A DNA stretch of 64,000 bases from an uncultured Niabella sp. (GTDB lineage: Bacteria; Bacteroidota; Bacteroidia; Chitinophagales; Chitinophagaceae): NCBI GenBank assembly GCA_934486785.1, contig CAKSQK010000001.1, positions 496,001 to 560,000 of the forward strand, read 5' to 3'. Positions 7,477-17,808 of the stretch are shown piece by piece; the stretch's first letter is position 1; each line of letters begins with the position of its first letter. A program made the translations under genes and the position numbers. Under the pieces are notes generated by a model. The model saw only the letters and a program-made list of their open reading frames with translations, was not told the DNA's origin and searched no databases.

Positions 7477-10400
7477 TTAGCTAAACAGGTATTCCACGTC
7501 TTCTTTGGTAAGCGATTTTACAAAGCCCGCTTCATCAGAAATAAGATCTTTAGCCAGTGCACGCTTTTTTTCCTGGAGCTGTAAAATTTTATCTTCAATC
7601 GTGTCTTTACAGATCATGCGGTAGGCAAAAATATTTTTTGTTTGCCCAATGCGGTGCGTACGGTCAATGGCCTGCTGCTCCACTGCGGGGTTCCACCAGG
7701 GATCCACAATATACACATAGTCTGCCGCGGTAAGGTTCAGTCCCACGCCGCCCGCTTTCAACGAAATTAAAAACACGCGTACTTCATCATTTTTTTGAAA
7801 ATTCTGAATGGCCTTTTCCCTGTCTGGCGCTGAAGTGCTGCCATCAAAGTATTCATATTTTACTCCCAACTCTTCCAGCTTGTGCCTGATGAGCGCCAGC
7901 ATACCCAGGAACTGTGAAAAGATGAGCGCTTTGTGATTGCTCATGTCTTCAGTGATCTCGCGCGAAAGTTCTTCTATTTTGATGGAATGATTTTCAAACA
8001 CTTCATCCTCGTTCAAAATGGCAGGCGAGTCGCATATTTGCCGCAGCTTCATCAGGCCCTGTAAAATGGTAAACTGTGAACGTGCGATGCCCTGGTCGTT
8101 GATAGAGCCGAGTATTTTATCGCGGTAATCATTGCGATAGGCGTCATAAATTTTTCTTTGTTCATCCTGCATTTCACACCATAAGATCATTTCCTGCTTT
8201 TCAGGGAGATCTTTGGCTACCTGCTCTTTGGTGCGGCGTAAAATGAAGGGATACAGCAAGCGGCGCAAGTGCTCTTTACGATCCTGTTCACCCAGCTTAT
8301 CAATAGGAATAGCAAATTCCTGCCTGAAAAACTCAATGCTGCCGAGCATGCCAGGGTTTAAAAAATTCATTTGCGCATAAATATCAAATGTATTGTTCTG
8401 CAGCGGGGTACCGCTCATGCAAAGCCTGTGTTTGGCGCTTAGCAGGCCGGCTGCCTTGGTTACCTTGCTTGCCGGGTTTTTAATGGCCTGGCTTTCATCA
8501 AGCAACACGTAATCAAACTTCATCCCCAGGAAAATTTTAATATCACTTCTCAGCGTTCCGTAAGTGGTAATAGTAATATCGTATTTTCTAAAATCTTCAC
8601 TTTTTCTGGTACGCGTGCTGCCGTGGTGTATGTGGTAGGTAAGTGCAGGCGTAAACTTTTTGATCTCGTTTTCCCAGTTATAAATAAGTGTGGTGGGGCA
8701 AACCACCAGCGCGCGCATATGATTGTATTTGGCACGGTAATGATGCAGGAAAGACAGCGCCTGCACGGTTTTACCAAGACCCATATCATCTGCCAGGATA
8801 CCGCCCCAGTTGATGTTGTGCAAATAATTCAGCCACTGAAAACCAGCCACCTGGTAAGGGCGAAGAATGGGTTGTAAATGTTCCGGCGGCTGCACATCGT
8901 GTATCTGGTCAAACTGGCGCAGGCGGTTGTATTTTTCTTCCAGCTCAAAAAATAATTCATCATCATTTTTCAGTTCGTACAACTCGTCAATCACGCTGCG
9001 GTGGTAATGCGAAAGCTTGAGCTTATTGGTGCTGCCTTCACCCACCCTGAAGAGTAATGCGTATTTTTTCAGCCATTCGTCTGGCAAAATTCCCAGCGAT
9101 CCGTCGTTTAGCTGCACAAACTGCTGCTTGTTGGCCAGCGCGCGTTTTACTTCGGCTACAGAAACTTTCTGGTCGCCAAAAACAATATCCACTTTGGCAT
9201 CAAACCAATCTGTATTGCTGCTGATGAAGATACGTGTTTGCGGCTTGGCTGTGTTGAACCTGAAGTTGTGCAACGCTTCAAAGCCAAATACCGGCACCAG
9301 CATTTCCTTCATGGCATCTACAAATAAAAAGAACCAGTTGTCTTTTATAACCTCACTGCCTTTTAGCGCAAGCGTGTTACCTTCTTCCGTTTCAGTAAAA
9401 TTGGAGTGCAGGTTTTTCAGCCTTTGCATGAAGGCTTCTTCTATAGGCTTATTGCGCTGTATGGATAATACTTTGCCAGCCTCCGGTATCAGCATTACAT
9501 TGCCGCCATCTTTTGCCTCATAACCATTGTATGTAAACATCGGTTTGAACAAAAGGTAATCTCCTTTTTCAACCAAAAACAGTTTTACTTCCGGCACCAG
9601 GTTCTTCATATGCTGCACCATTGAACTGTCAAAATCTACTTTATAATCTTTTGCCAGCGGCAAGATAAAGTTGTGCAGCTTATCAGGCCAGTCTTCTTTT
9701 TTAATGGTGATGCGGCCTTCGGGCAAAAACTGCTCTGCCAGCGAAACCACATCAGCATTGGCATATAAAAATAACTGGTGATTGTAAATGAACATGAGCG
9801 GCGAAGGGCTTTCATTTTCTTCCACGCCGTGTACCATGCCGCGCAGTTTTACCAGGCAGTCAATGGTAAACGTTTCATCATCATTTTTATCAACATAAAA
9901 TTGTGTAACGGCAGGTTCGGTAAAAACATCAATGTGCTCAATATTTTGTGTAACGAATTTTTTACCCTGGGGAACGATAAAGCCAAGCGCGTCATCACCC
10001 GCGTCTGCCACTAATTTTTTTAAGCGCGGCACCATGTATTCATTGATGAGTTGTTTGATGCCGGAAGGCGTATCATCTCCCTCAGGAAGAATGATGTTTC
10101 CTGCAATATCTGCAAACGGGGAATTGCGACTGATGTATTTGCTGATCTCTGCATCCTGCAATTTTCTTACAGTGTTCAGCAGCGCGTTATCTGCTTCGCT
10201 AAAAGCAGATGGATCAATGTAGCGTGTAATATCCAGCACTTCCACGCGGCCGGCAAAGCCGTTTTGCTCTTCGTTTGCTTCGCCGCTGATGGCGGCCACT
10301 GAAAAGTAAGGATAAGATCTTTTATTAAAGTTGATCACAAAACCCAGGCGCAACGAGGGTTGCAGCGTTTCTGTTTGTGTTTCGGGCAGGTCATTTGGTG

Positions 10401-11241
10401 TTTCCTGCTTTGGCTGAACGGGTGGCGTTTTAGCCGCATCTGTAACCGTATTGATCCTTTTGATCTTACTGTCGAGCACGCGCAGGAAAGGTTTACCATC
10501 TTTAAAAACAAATTCAAACTTCCCTTTTAAATCATCATTGAGAGAGTAGCCGTATGCCTCCAGCAATTTATTTTTTTCTACATCGCGGTTACGGATGGTG
10601 TCAAAATAGCCTGACCCATGCTCGCGGATGAGATACAAAAAAACGATCACTTTAGGCAAACAAAGCGGGTGACCGGTATCTTCATAATCACAACTGGTAT
10701 CAAAATTTCTTTCTTCATTTTTACGAATGACTACATCGTATGCAGTGCCCTCTATATCTACAACTGCTTTTACGGTTTCATCCTTGGCCTGTACAATTTT
10801 TGGCTTTTTTTTCTGCAGGTATTTTTCTGCTTCATTAAATGCTTCGTGCGAACAAAGGTGGCGGATGGAGCGCACATCAAGGTTGCGCAGTTTTACTACC
10901 GTGTGCCGCTGATCGTAATAAATTTCTTCATTGCCAAGCTGGCCTTTATCAATCAGCTCCTGCAACTGAAACAACGCTGCCACTTCATGCTTGCAAATAT
11001 CGCCCAGGTTGTAAGGGCAGGTGCATTTTAGCGAAATGGATTTGGGATCGCTGAACTTGCTGATGTACACTTTATAAAAAGTGCTGTGCGTATCGTCTTT
11101 TACCCGAAAGGTGACTGCGCCGGATAATTTATCATATTCTACCAACTCCGTAAAACCAAGCGCGTGCGTTTTTTTACCGCGCCTGATCACTTCATCGGTA
11201 CCATAAGTATAAACCTGCTTTATTAAATGTGGTAATGCCAA
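7477..11241 (-). CDS. SNF2-family DNA helicase/ATPase with SWIM zinc finger
   Basis: 1254 residues. An N-terminal SWIM finger (CTCPYNLGDICKHEVAALF, about residues 74-92) is followed by a long beta-rich region and then a complete SNF2 motor: motif I DDMGLGKTVQAL near residue 818, motif II LLDESQAIKN, motif III CMSGTPLQNN, and the C-terminal lobe ending RTHRIGQTKNIFAYRMI. Bacterial members act on nucleoprotein complexes, for example RNA polymerase recycling by RapA, but the partner here is unknown. The start is TTG 11241-11239, preceded by AAAGGAG 6 nt upstream and by an in-frame stop (TAA) just before that, so no earlier start exists. Confidence 0.92.
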   Translation of the reverse strand: MALPHLIKQVYTYGTDEVIRRGKKTHALGFTELVEYDKLSGAVTFRVKDDTHSTFYKVYISKFSDPKSISLKCTCPYNLGDICKHEVAALFQLQELIDKGQLGNEEIYYDQRHTVVKLRNLDVRSIRHLCSHEAFNEAEKYLQKKKPKIVQAKDETVKAVVDIEGTAYDVVIRKNEERNFDTSCDYEDTGHPLCLPKVIVFLYLIREHGSGYFDTIRNRDVEKNKLLEAYGYSLNDDLKGKFEFVFKDGKPFLRVLDSKIKRINTVTDAAKTPPVQPKQETPNDLPETQTETLQPSLRLGFVINFNKRSYPYFSVAAISGEANEEQNGFAGRVEVLDITRYIDPSAFSEADNALLNTVRKLQDAEISKYISRNSPFADIAGNIILPEGDDTPSGIKQLINEYMVPRLKKLVADAGDDALGFIVPQGKKFVTQNIEHIDVFTEPAVTQFYVDKNDDETFTIDCLVKLRGMVHGVEENESPSPLMFIYNHQLFLYANADVVSLAEQFLPEGRITIKKEDWPDKLHNFILPLAKDYKVDFDSSMVQHMKNLVPEVKLFLVEKGDYLLFKPMFTYNGYEAKDGGNVMLIPEAGKVLSIQRNKPIEEAFMQRLKNLHSNFTETEEGNTLALKGSEVIKDNWFFLFVDAMKEMLVPVFGFEALHNFRFNTAKPQTRIFISSNTDWFDAKVDIVFGDQKVSVAEVKRALANKQQFVQLNDGSLGILPDEWLKKYALLFRVGEGSTNKLKLSHYHRSVIDELYELKNDDELFFELEEKYNRLRQFDQIHDVQPPEHLQPILRPYQVAGFQWLNYLHNINWGGILADDMGLGKTVQALSFLHHYRAKYNHMRALVVCPTTLIYNWENEIKKFTPALTYHIHHGSTRTRKSEDFRKYDITITTYGTLRSDIKIFLGMKFDYVLLDESQAIKNPASKVTKAAGLLSAKHRLCMSGTPLQNNTFDIYAQMNFLNPGMLGSIEFFRQEFAIPIDKLGEQDRKEHLRRLLYPFILRRTKEQVAKDLPEKQEMILWCEMQDEQRKIYDAYRNDYRDKILGSINDQGIARSQFTILQGLMKLRQICDSPAILNEDEVFENHSIKIEELSREITEDMSNHKALIFSQFLGMLALIRHKLEELGVKYEYFDGSTSAPDREKAIQNFQKNDEVRVFLISLKAGGVGLNLTAADYVYIVDPWWNPAVEQQAIDRTHRIGQTKNIFAYRMICKDTIEDKILQLQEKKRALAKDLISDEAGFVKSLTKEDVEYLFS

Positions 11242-11529
11242 ATCTTTCTCCTTTTAAACTGCCTTCGGAGCCTTATCTCCCAGCAAGGGGGAAATATACA
11301 ATGGGGCCGGGCAATCGGCAAAAATAAAAGAAAGTTTACCGGTTTTCCGAATTATTCTTGCTAAAAATAAATTTGGTAATGTTTTTTAGATTTGTGTAGC
11401 GGATTTGATCGCCATCCAATACTATACACGAATCAAAAAGTATTGACTTGTAGTACCTTTATTTAGGTTATGTAGGAGTTGGTCCTGCTGTTGTTTCCTT
11501 TATGGATTGTATAAGTTAAAATTTATTTT

Positions 11530-11808
11530 ATGCAAAGTGTACAAAATTTCAGACTGCTTGTTCTAATAAGTAACGTATTAGGGATGCTTTCGCTTCTAAC
11601 ATTATTTTTAGGAATTAAATTTCCAAACATTGTTTCTAACTATTTTGCATTGGTGTTAGGTGTGTTGTTATTCCTGCTAACAATTTATTTGTTGATAGTA
11701 TTCTTAAACAATAAAAAATTACGGGTGAAAAAGTATGATGCCCTTCAACTGATTGTGAGATTATCTATCCCTGTACTTATTTTTTATTACTTCTTTACTT
11801 ATAACTAA
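11530..11808 (+). CDS. small integral membrane protein
   Basis: 92 residues with three predicted membrane segments (about 8-29, 38-60 and 72-90) and a short basic loop NNKKLRVKKYD between the second and third. No known family is recognised. It stands alone on the plus strand between two minus-strand genes. The 288-bp gap before it (11242-11529) holds no gene; TACCTTTA at 11454-11461 is a weak -7 candidate. The surrounding DNA is more AT-rich than its neighbours. Confidence 0.55.
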   Translation: MQSVQNFRLLVLISNVLGMLSLLTLFLGIKFPNIVSNYFALVLGVLLFLLTIYLLIVFLNNKKLRVKKYDALQLIVRLSIPVLIFYYFFTYN

Positions 11809-11847
11809 AGGCATTGTTCCTGCTAATACTTTATTAAAGCTGAAGTT

Positions 11848-12582
11848 TTAAAGATTTTTTTCGCTCACCAGCTTTCCTTCTTTATAAAGCGCCAGTACGT
11901 TGGCATTATCTTCAGTCAGGCAAAATTCAATGTCCTGAATATAGCCAAACCGTTCCACCAGCCTGTGGTAATGTGTAAAGTTTGACGCAAATAACAGCAG
12001 CTCGTGTTTATTGCTTTGATATAAAATTTCAGCAGTGTGCGAGCTATCGCAATGAATGCTGAAGTGATCTTTTACCCGGCTGATAACGGCCCCGGCAAAA
12101 ACTGTGTCTTCCAGGTTAAACCGGTCCTTCCACCCTGCGCAGGCCAGTATTACATTTTTATTTTGCCTGATCAAATAATTGCATACAGCTGAAAGATTGG
12201 TAAATGAACCGGTGATGATATCATCAGCGCCATTATCTAAAGCCATTTGTAAAAGTCTTGTACCGTTGGTTGTTGTTAAAACAAGTATCTTATCTTTTAT
12301 AAAATCAGCCGAATACTCTAACGGAGAATTGCCATAAGCCAGGCCTTCGGCCAGCTTACCATCGCGCTCACCAGCAGCAATGCCGTGCAGGCGTTTGCTT
12401 ACTTCAATAGCTTTTGGTATGGTATCCACAGGCACCACGTAGCGTGCGCCGTTGTGCAAGGCCGCTGCAATGGTTGAGGTGGCTCTGAACACATCAATGA
12501 TGACCACCACGCTGTTTCTTAAATCGTATAAATGGATCAGCGCCGGAGAAACGCAGGTATATAGGGTAGGTTTATTGTTCAT
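11848..12582 (-). CDS. comB: 2-phosphosulfolactate phosphatase
   Basis: 244 residues. The stretch VVVIIDVFRATSTIAAALHNGARYVVPV and the later AGERDGKLAEGLAYGNSPLEY and TTTNGTRLL are hallmark ComB motifs. The Mg-dependent enzyme turns 2-phosphosulfolactate into sulfolactate plus phosphate, a step known from coenzyme M synthesis in archaea. In a bacterium without coenzyme M it probably serves sulfolactate or another sulfonate; no neighbouring sulfonate gene is present to confirm this. It lies 37 bp downstream of gcvT on the same strand. Confidence 0.9.
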   Translation of the reverse strand: MNNKPTLYTCVSPALIHLYDLRNSVVVIIDVFRATSTIAAALHNGARYVVPVDTIPKAIEVSKRLHGIAAGERDGKLAEGLAYGNSPLEYSADFIKDKILVLTTTNGTRLLQMALDNGADDIITGSFTNLSAVCNYLIRQNKNVILACAGWKDRFNLEDTVFAGAVISRVKDHFSIHCDSSHTAEILYQSNKHELLLFASNFTHYHRLVERFGYIQDIEFCLTEDNANVLALYKEGKLVSEKNL

Positions 12583-12619
12583 GAAAAGAATCTCAATTTG
12601 TAAATTTCAATCGCACTGT

Positions 12620-13702
12620 TTATTTAAAAGGTAGTTTTACCACGCGGGCTTTCAGCAGTCTTTCTCTTACTTTAATAAACACAGGCGTGTCATCTGACGC
12701 AAATGATGTTTGTACATATCCTAAACCAATAGCTTTGTTGAGAGATGGTGATTGTGTGCCGGAAGTGACTGTACCAATTACATTTCCTGCCTCATCGCAA
12801 ATATGGTAGCCGTGGCGGGGAATGCCTTTATCTGTAAGCTCAAAGCCCACCAGTTTCCGTTGCACACCTTCGGCTTTTTGCTTTAGCAATACTTCTTTAC
12901 CAATAAAGTCTTTGCTAAATTTCGTAATCCAACCCAGGCCAGCTTCCAGTGGCGTGGTGGTATCATCTAAATCATTACCGTATAAGTTAAATCCCATTTC
13001 AAGGCGCAGCGTATCTCTTGCTGCCAGCCCAATTGGCTTAAGGCCTTTTGGAGCGCCCTGCTCAAATATGGCCGTCCATATTTTTTCTGCATCGTCATGC
13101 TTATCTTCAAAATAAATTTCAACACCGCCTGAGCCTGTATAACCCGTGGCGCTGATGAGCACATTTTCCACACCTGCAAATTTTCCTTTTACAAATGTGT
13201 AATACTTCAGGTTCAGCAGGTTCATGTCAGTAAGTGGTTGTAAAATGACTGTAGCCTGTGGGCCCTGTACTGCCAGCAAGGCCGTTTTGTCTGAAATATT
13301 GTGCATCTCCACATTATGAGTGTTGTGAGTGGTAAGCCAGTTCCAGTCTTTTTCAATGTTTGATGCGTTGACCACAAGCATGTACACGTTCTCTTCAATA
13401 CGGTAAATTAACAGATCATCAATGATGCCGCCATTTTGATTGGTAAAGCAATTGTACTGCGCCCTGCCCACCGCTATTTTACATACATCATTGGTTGTTA
13501 AACGCTGGAGTAGCTCCAGAGCATTTTCTCCTTTTAAAATAAATTCGCCCATATGGCTTACATCAAAAACGCCAGCGTTGTTTCTGACGGTTTGGTGCTC
13601 GTCGTTTATACCGCTGTAACTGATGGGCATATTGTAACCTGCAAATTCAGCCATTTTAGCACCAAGAGCTATGTGTTTTTGAGTAAAAGGAGTTTCTTTC
13701 AT
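12620..13702 (-). CDS. gcvT: glycine cleavage system aminomethyltransferase (T protein)
   Basis: 360 residues, the normal length. Typical stretches are [41 protein letters not shown] and [12 protein letters not shown], with the C-terminal [24 protein letters not shown]. It passes the aminomethyl group from lipoyl-H protein to tetrahydrofolate, giving methylene-THF and ammonia. gcvH and gcvP are not in the window. A TAnnTTTG box lies upstream at 13735-13742, and comB may be co-transcribed. Confidence 0.96.
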   Translation of the reverse strand: MKETPFTQKHIALGAKMAEFAGYNMPISYSGINDEHQTVRNNAGVFDVSHMGEFILKGENALELLQRLTTNDVCKIAVGRAQYNCFTNQNGGIIDDLLIYRIEENVYMLVVNASNIEKDWNWLTTHNTHNVEMHNISDKTALLAVQGPQATVILQPLTDMNLLNLKYYTFVKGKFAGVENVLISATGYTGSGGVEIYFEDKHDDAEKIWTAIFEQGAPKGLKPIGLAARDTLRLEMGFNLYGNDLDDTTTPLEAGLGWITKFSKDFIGKEVLLKQKAEGVQRKLVGFELTDKGIPRHGYHICDEAGNVIGTVTSGTQSPSLNKAIGLGYVQTSFASDDTPVFIKVRERLLKARVVKLPFK

Positions 13703-13734
13703 GCATTTTATGTTTTTACTTCATTCACCGGCGG

Positions 13735-13742
13735 CAAAGATA
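13735..13742 (-). promoter_or_regulatory. -7 promoter box of gcvT
   Basis: On the minus strand this reads TATCTTTG, a full TAnnTTTG match, 32 nt before ATG 13702. Confidence 0.45.
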
Positions 13743-13836
13743 CTGGTTATAGTGAATGGTTCATAGTTAGTGGCGCATAGTTAATAATGAATGAGGAACA
13801 TCAAAATGTAAATAGTAAATAACATAAATTGTGCAA

Positions 13837-15081
13837 ATGAAACGCCTATTGTCCATCAGTATTTTATTTTGTATTATGACTCAGTTACAGGCCCAGTTAA
13901 AAAACACTCCGTGGCTGGAAGAACTTTTACGAAAACAGGCTTCGCCTTTATTGCTGAACATATTGAACAAGCCAGATATCTTTCGCTACCAGGTCATCTA
14001 TACCAAAATTGACCGGAATAAAAACAACAAACCAAAGTTTACAAACTATTATCTGAACGTTGACAGGAACCGGTATTTCAATCCGGCCTCAATGGTAAAA
14101 ATGCCCGTGGCCTTTGCCGCGCTTGAAAAACTGAACCGCCTGAACTCAGGTGTGAATAAATACAACACCATGCTCACAGACAGTTCTTACAACAAACAAA
14201 CTGCCGTTACAAAAGACAACAGTGCTGCAAACGGATTGCCTTCTATCAACCATTACATAAAAAAAATATTTTTAGTAAGTGATAATGATGCCTACAACAG
14301 GTTGTATGAATTTGTAGGCCAGAAAGAACTGAATGAGGTATTATGGAACAAAGGCTATAAAGACCTGCGCATTACCAGGCGCTTTTATACCAATATGGAT
14401 ATGGAAGAAAACCGGCATACCAACCAGGTTAGATTTGTGGATGGAGAAACAGTTTTATATACTCAACCACCGGCTTATAATGATATGCCATTTGATTTAA
14501 GCAAAAAAATTCTGCTCGGTAAAGGCCATTGGGATAAAGATGACAAACTCATAAACGAGCCGATGGATTTTACAACACACAATAACGCACCACTTGAAGA
14601 CCTGCAGCAAATGCTGCAATCTGTTTTATTTCCTCAATCTGTTTCTAAGAAAAAACGCTTTGATCTTACGGATGATGATTACAGAATTTTATACAAATAC
14701 ATGTCGCAAAAGCCTTCTGAGAGCCGTTTTCCCAAATATGATACAGCAACCTATTTTGATAGTTATACCAAGTTTTTCTTTTTTAAAGATGGCAAACAAA
14801 ACATACCGCCTCACATACGCTCCTTTAATAAAACCGGCTGGAGCTACGGCTTTCTTACTGATGTTTGCTACATTGTTGACTTTGAGAACAACCTGGAATT
14901 TATGCTAAGCGGAAACATATATGTAAACAGCGACAATATACTAAACGATGGTAAATACGAATACATTGAAACCGGATACCCATTTTTCAAAGAAGTGGGT
15001 GAGGCTATTTATAAGTATGAAAAAAGCAGGGCAAGAAGGCATCAGCCCGATTTGAGCAGTTGGAAATTTGCTTATGATTAA
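13837..15081 (+). CDS. secreted serine hydrolase, class A beta-lactamase fold
   Basis: 414 residues from ATG 13837; an in-frame GTG lies 6 nt upstream. A signal peptide (MKRLLSISILFCIMTQLQA) precedes the mature part. The three penicillin-recognising motifs are all visible: S85-M-V-K88, S148-D149-N150 and K332-T-G334. Spacing between SDN and KTG is longer than in true class A beta-lactamases, and the omega-loop E-x-x-x-N motif was not identified. It is better read as a beta-lactamase-related serine hydrolase acting on peptidoglycan or another ester/amide in the periplasm than as a resistance gene. Confidence 0.82.
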   Translation: MKRLLSISILFCIMTQLQAQLKNTPWLEELLRKQASPLLLNILNKPDIFRYQVIYTKIDRNKNNKPKFTNYYLNVDRNRYFNPASMVKMPVAFAALEKLNRLNSGVNKYNTMLTDSSYNKQTAVTKDNSAANGLPSINHYIKKIFLVSDNDAYNRLYEFVGQKELNEVLWNKGYKDLRITRRFYTNMDMEENRHTNQVRFVDGETVLYTQPPAYNDMPFDLSKKILLGKGHWDKDDKLINEPMDFTTHNNAPLEDLQQMLQSVLFPQSVSKKKRFDLTDDDYRILYKYMSQKPSESRFPKYDTATYFDSYTKFFFFKDGKQNIPPHIRSFNKTGWSYGFLTDVCYIVDFENNLEFMLSGNIYVNSDNILNDGKYEYIETGYPFFKEVGEAIYKYEKSRARRHQPDLSSWKFAYD

Positions 15082-15112
15082 CGTGATTTAACAAAGAGGT
15101 GGCTATTGCACT

Positions 15113-15144
15113 TTTGGCTTTAACCCATAAAACGGCTATTTTTG
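15113..15144 (+). promoter_or_regulatory. -33/-7 promoter of the fatty acid hydroxylase gene
   Basis: TTTG 15113-15116, 20-bp spacer, TATTTTTG 15137-15144: both boxes and the spacing fit the Bacteroidota consensus. It lies downstream of an alternative in-frame start at 15099, so it supports ATG 15162. Confidence 0.6.
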
Positions 15145-15161
15145 AACCTGAAATTTGCATT

Positions 15162-15833
15162 ATGAAATTTGATAAAATTCATAACAAAGGTCAAGCCCGG
15201 TTATTTAAGAATGACTACCTTGAAATGCTAACAAAAACCCATCCGCTGGTTATTTGGGGCATTTATATACCTGTTATTAGTTACATGCTTTATCACAGTT
15301 TTGTTAATCTTTCTTTTTCTGCCGGCTATATTTTATTGCTGTTTTTAATTGGTTTATTATCCTGGTCATTCTTTGAATACCTGGCGCATCGTTTTATTTT
15401 TCACTGGGTGAGCGAGAATCCTACTATTCAAAAAATTGCTTATGTAATGCACGGTAATCACCACCAATATCCCAGAGACAGGGAAAGGCTGTTTATGCCC
15501 CCGGTTCCGAGTATTATAATTGCTTCGTTTTTGCTCAGCTTTTTTTACCTAATAATGGGCAGGCACGCGTTTATGTTTTTTCCGGGTTTTATGCTGGGTT
15601 ATTTACTATATGGTTCTATGCATTATGCCATTCACGCGTGGAACCCGCCGTTTAAATGGATGAAAGGCTTATGGCGCAACCACCACCTGCATCATTATAA
15701 AGATGAAGGCAAAGGTTTTGGCGTGAGCAGTACATTATGGGACTATGTATTTGGAACTATGTTCGACCTAAAGAAAGAAAAAGAAGACAAGGAAAAGGTA
15801 AAAAGCCTTATGTTCTCTAAAAAAGAAAAGTGA
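15162..15833 (+). CDS. fatty acid hydroxylase / sterol desaturase family membrane enzyme
   Basis: 223 residues with four hydrophobic segments. The histidine clusters expected for a di-iron membrane hydroxylase are present: FEYLAHRFIFH, HGNHHQYPRDRERL, and YAIHAW plus RNHHLHHYKDEGKGFGVSS. The order and the W-D-Y-V-F-G-T end match fatty acid 2-hydroxylase (FA2H/Scs7)-like proteins. It would hydroxylate the acyl chain of a lipid in the inner membrane, plausibly sphingolipid or sulfonolipid acyl chains common in this phylum (inference). Confidence 0.88.
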   Translation: MKFDKIHNKGQARLFKNDYLEMLTKTHPLVIWGIYIPVISYMLYHSFVNLSFSAGYILLLFLIGLLSWSFFEYLAHRFIFHWVSENPTIQKIAYVMHGNHHQYPRDRERLFMPPVPSIIIASFLLSFFYLIMGRHAFMFFPGFMLGYLLYGSMHYAIHAWNPPFKWMKGLWRNHHLHHYKDEGKGFGVSSTLWDYVFGTMFDLKKEKEDKEKVKSLMFSKKEK

Positions 15834-15858
15834 TTTCTGTTTCTTCCTTTTATATTCA

Positions 15859-16638
15859 TTAAAACCTTTCTATTACTCCCAGGCCAAACAGCGCGTAATC
15901 ATATTTTACAGGATCATCACCATCCATTTCTTTCAGTTTAGCCGTAAGTTCTATTGCAGCAAGCCAGTCATTAACCGGGCGGCTTAGCAATTTGAAATGC
16001 CGTGCTACGCGACTCACATGCAGGTCAAGCGGGCAAACCAGGTGAGCTGGTTTAATATTTTTCCAAATACCAAAATCTACGCCTTTTGCATTGCTCCGCA
16101 CCATCCAGCGCAAAAACATGTTCAGCCTTTTGCAGGCAGATTTTCTTGCAGGTGTAGCAATATGCTTTCTCGTTCTTACAGGATGGTCAGGAAAAATTTT
16201 ATCATCAAAAAATGACTGATGAAAACCGATCAGTGCCTTTTCAATATTTTCATCACCCGGTTGTAAATGTTTTGAAAATGCAGTTTCCAGCGATTCTGAA
16301 AATTGATAGTGATATTTAAGATAATCAAAAAAATGAAAAAGGTCAGTAGAATTAAAAGTGCGGTGTACAAATTTCATGAAAGGAGCCAAATCTTCTTCTT
16401 CAAAATTCATAATAAAATCATAGGGCGCATCATCCATACATGTCAGTAATTTATTGCAAGAGTTAATGATGCTTTTGCGGTTGCCCCAGGCAAGAATAGC
16501 TGCAAAGAATCCTGCAATTTCAATATCCTGTTTTTTTGTAAACAAATGTGGAATTGAAATAGGATCGCCCAAAATAAACACAGGCTGCTCGTATTGTGCA
16601 GCCTTCATGTATAAAAAGTCTTTGAAATTATCATCCAT
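15859..16638 (-). CDS. TIGR02757/DUF2400 family protein
   Basis: 259 residues. Landmarks are the N-terminal DPISIPHLFTKKQDIEIAGFFAAILAWGNRKSIINSC, then KRLNMFLRWMVRSN and LVCPLDLHVSRVARHFKLL. The family is common in Bacteroidota and has no established function; its helical content and the LxxDxHVxR motif have a loose HhH-glycosylase look. Its ATG is only 5 bp after the stop of the upstream cystathionine synthase gene, so they form an operon. Confidence 0.88.
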   Translation of the reverse strand: MDDNFKDFLYMKAAQYEQPVFILGDPISIPHLFTKKQDIEIAGFFAAILAWGNRKSIINSCNKLLTCMDDAPYDFIMNFEEEDLAPFMKFVHRTFNSTDLFHFFDYLKYHYQFSESLETAFSKHLQPGDENIEKALIGFHQSFFDDKIFPDHPVRTRKHIATPARKSACKRLNMFLRWMVRSNAKGVDFGIWKNIKPAHLVCPLDLHVSRVARHFKLLSRPVNDWLAAIELTAKLKEMDGDDPVKYDYALFGLGVIERF

Positions 16639-16643
16639 TACAT

Positions 16644-17783
16644 TTACCCGATAGCCTGCTTTAAATCTTCAATTAAATCTTCGGCATCTTCAATGCCCAC
16701 GCTGAGTCGTATGAGTGAGTCGCTCAGGCCATTTTTAATTCTTTCTTCACGCGGTATGGAAGCATGCGTCATAGTAGCCGGGTGATTGATTAGCGATTCT
16801 ACACCACCCAGGCTTTCGGCCAGCGCAAAAACTTTAGTAGCTTTTAAAACTTTAGTAACCACTTCCATGCTTTCATCTTTTAATTCAAAGCTCATCATGC
16901 CGCCAAAGTCGCGCATTTGCTTTTTGGCAATTTCATATCCTTTAAAATCTTCAAAGCCGCACCAGTATACTTTTTTTATTTTATCATGCGCATTTAAATA
17001 CTGCGCTATTTTTCTGCCGTTTTCACAATGCCTTTGCATGCGCACGTGCAGTGTTTTTATACCCCGCAATACCAAAAAACAATCCATTGGGCCGGGTACT
17101 GCGCCACAACTTTTTTGTATGAAAAATAATTGCTCGCGGAGTTCATCGCTGTTCATCATTAATGCTCCCATCACCACATCGCTGTGCCCGCCCAGGTACT
17201 TTGTTACGGAGTGCATCACAATGTCGGCGCCAAGATCAATAGGGTTTTGCAAATAGGGCGATGCAAAAGTATTATCTACACAAAGCAGCGCACCGGCTTG
17301 CTTTGCCACACCGGCCACGGCTTCAATATCCGTTATGTTCATCAGCGGGTTAGTTGGTGTTTCAATCCAGATGAGCTTTGTGTTTCCGGTAACCGCATGC
17401 TGCACATTCTCAATTTGAGAAGTATCAGTATAAATAAATTTTATTCCATATGCTTCCCACACTTTTGAGAACAGACGATAAGTACCGCCATACATATCGT
17501 TGGCTGCAATCACTTCATCGCCCGGCTTTAGTAGTTTTATAAGGCTATCGGTTGCTGCCACACCGCTGCTGAACGCCAGGCCGTGCTTTGCATTTTCGAG
17601 CGCGGCAAAAGATTTTTCAAGAGCTGTGCGGGTGGGGTTTCCGGCGCGGCTGTAATCATAACCCTTGTGCTCATTGGGGCCATGCTGCACAAAGGTAGAA
17701 GTTTGAAAAATGGGCGTCATGATGGCGCCGGTTGAGGGATCGGGTTCCACACCGGCGTGTATAATTTTTGTATCTATTTTCAT
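16644..17783 (-). CDS. cystathionine gamma-synthase / gamma-lyase family PLP enzyme
   Basis: 379 residues from ATG 17783. PLP-binding lysine K195 lies in HSVTKYLGGHSDVVMG; other Cys/Met-metabolism landmarks are YDYSRAGNPTR and ETPTNPLMNITDI and the end RLSVGIEDAEDLIEDL. Sequence alone does not separate MetB (cystathionine from O-acylhomoserine and cysteine) from a gamma-lyase. The upstream in-frame start at 17813 is rejected because a -7 box lies between it and 17783. The DUF2400 gene follows in the same operon. Confidence 0.92.
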   Translation of the reverse strand: MKIDTKIIHAGVEPDPSTGAIMTPIFQTSTFVQHGPNEHKGYDYSRAGNPTRTALEKSFAALENAKHGLAFSSGVAATDSLIKLLKPGDEVIAANDMYGGTYRLFSKVWEAYGIKFIYTDTSQIENVQHAVTGNTKLIWIETPTNPLMNITDIEAVAGVAKQAGALLCVDNTFASPYLQNPIDLGADIVMHSVTKYLGGHSDVVMGALMMNSDELREQLFFIQKSCGAVPGPMDCFLVLRGIKTLHVRMQRHCENGRKIAQYLNAHDKIKKVYWCGFEDFKGYEIAKKQMRDFGGMMSFELKDESMEVVTKVLKATKVFALAESLGGVESLINHPATMTHASIPREERIKNGLSDSLIRLSVGIEDAEDLIEDLKQAIG

Positions 17784-17800
17784 GATGGAATGTTGAATGG

Positions 17801-17808
17801 CAAATGTA
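17801..17808 (-). promoter_or_regulatory. -7 promoter box of the cystathionine synthase gene
   Basis: Minus strand TACATTTG, full TAnnTTTG match, 17 nt before ATG 17783. Confidence 0.45.

Noticed and set aside
13801..15081. Serine hydrolase as an acquired antibiotic-resistance beta-lactamase
   Set aside because: Motif spacing differs and the Glu of the omega loop was not found; no mobile element is near.
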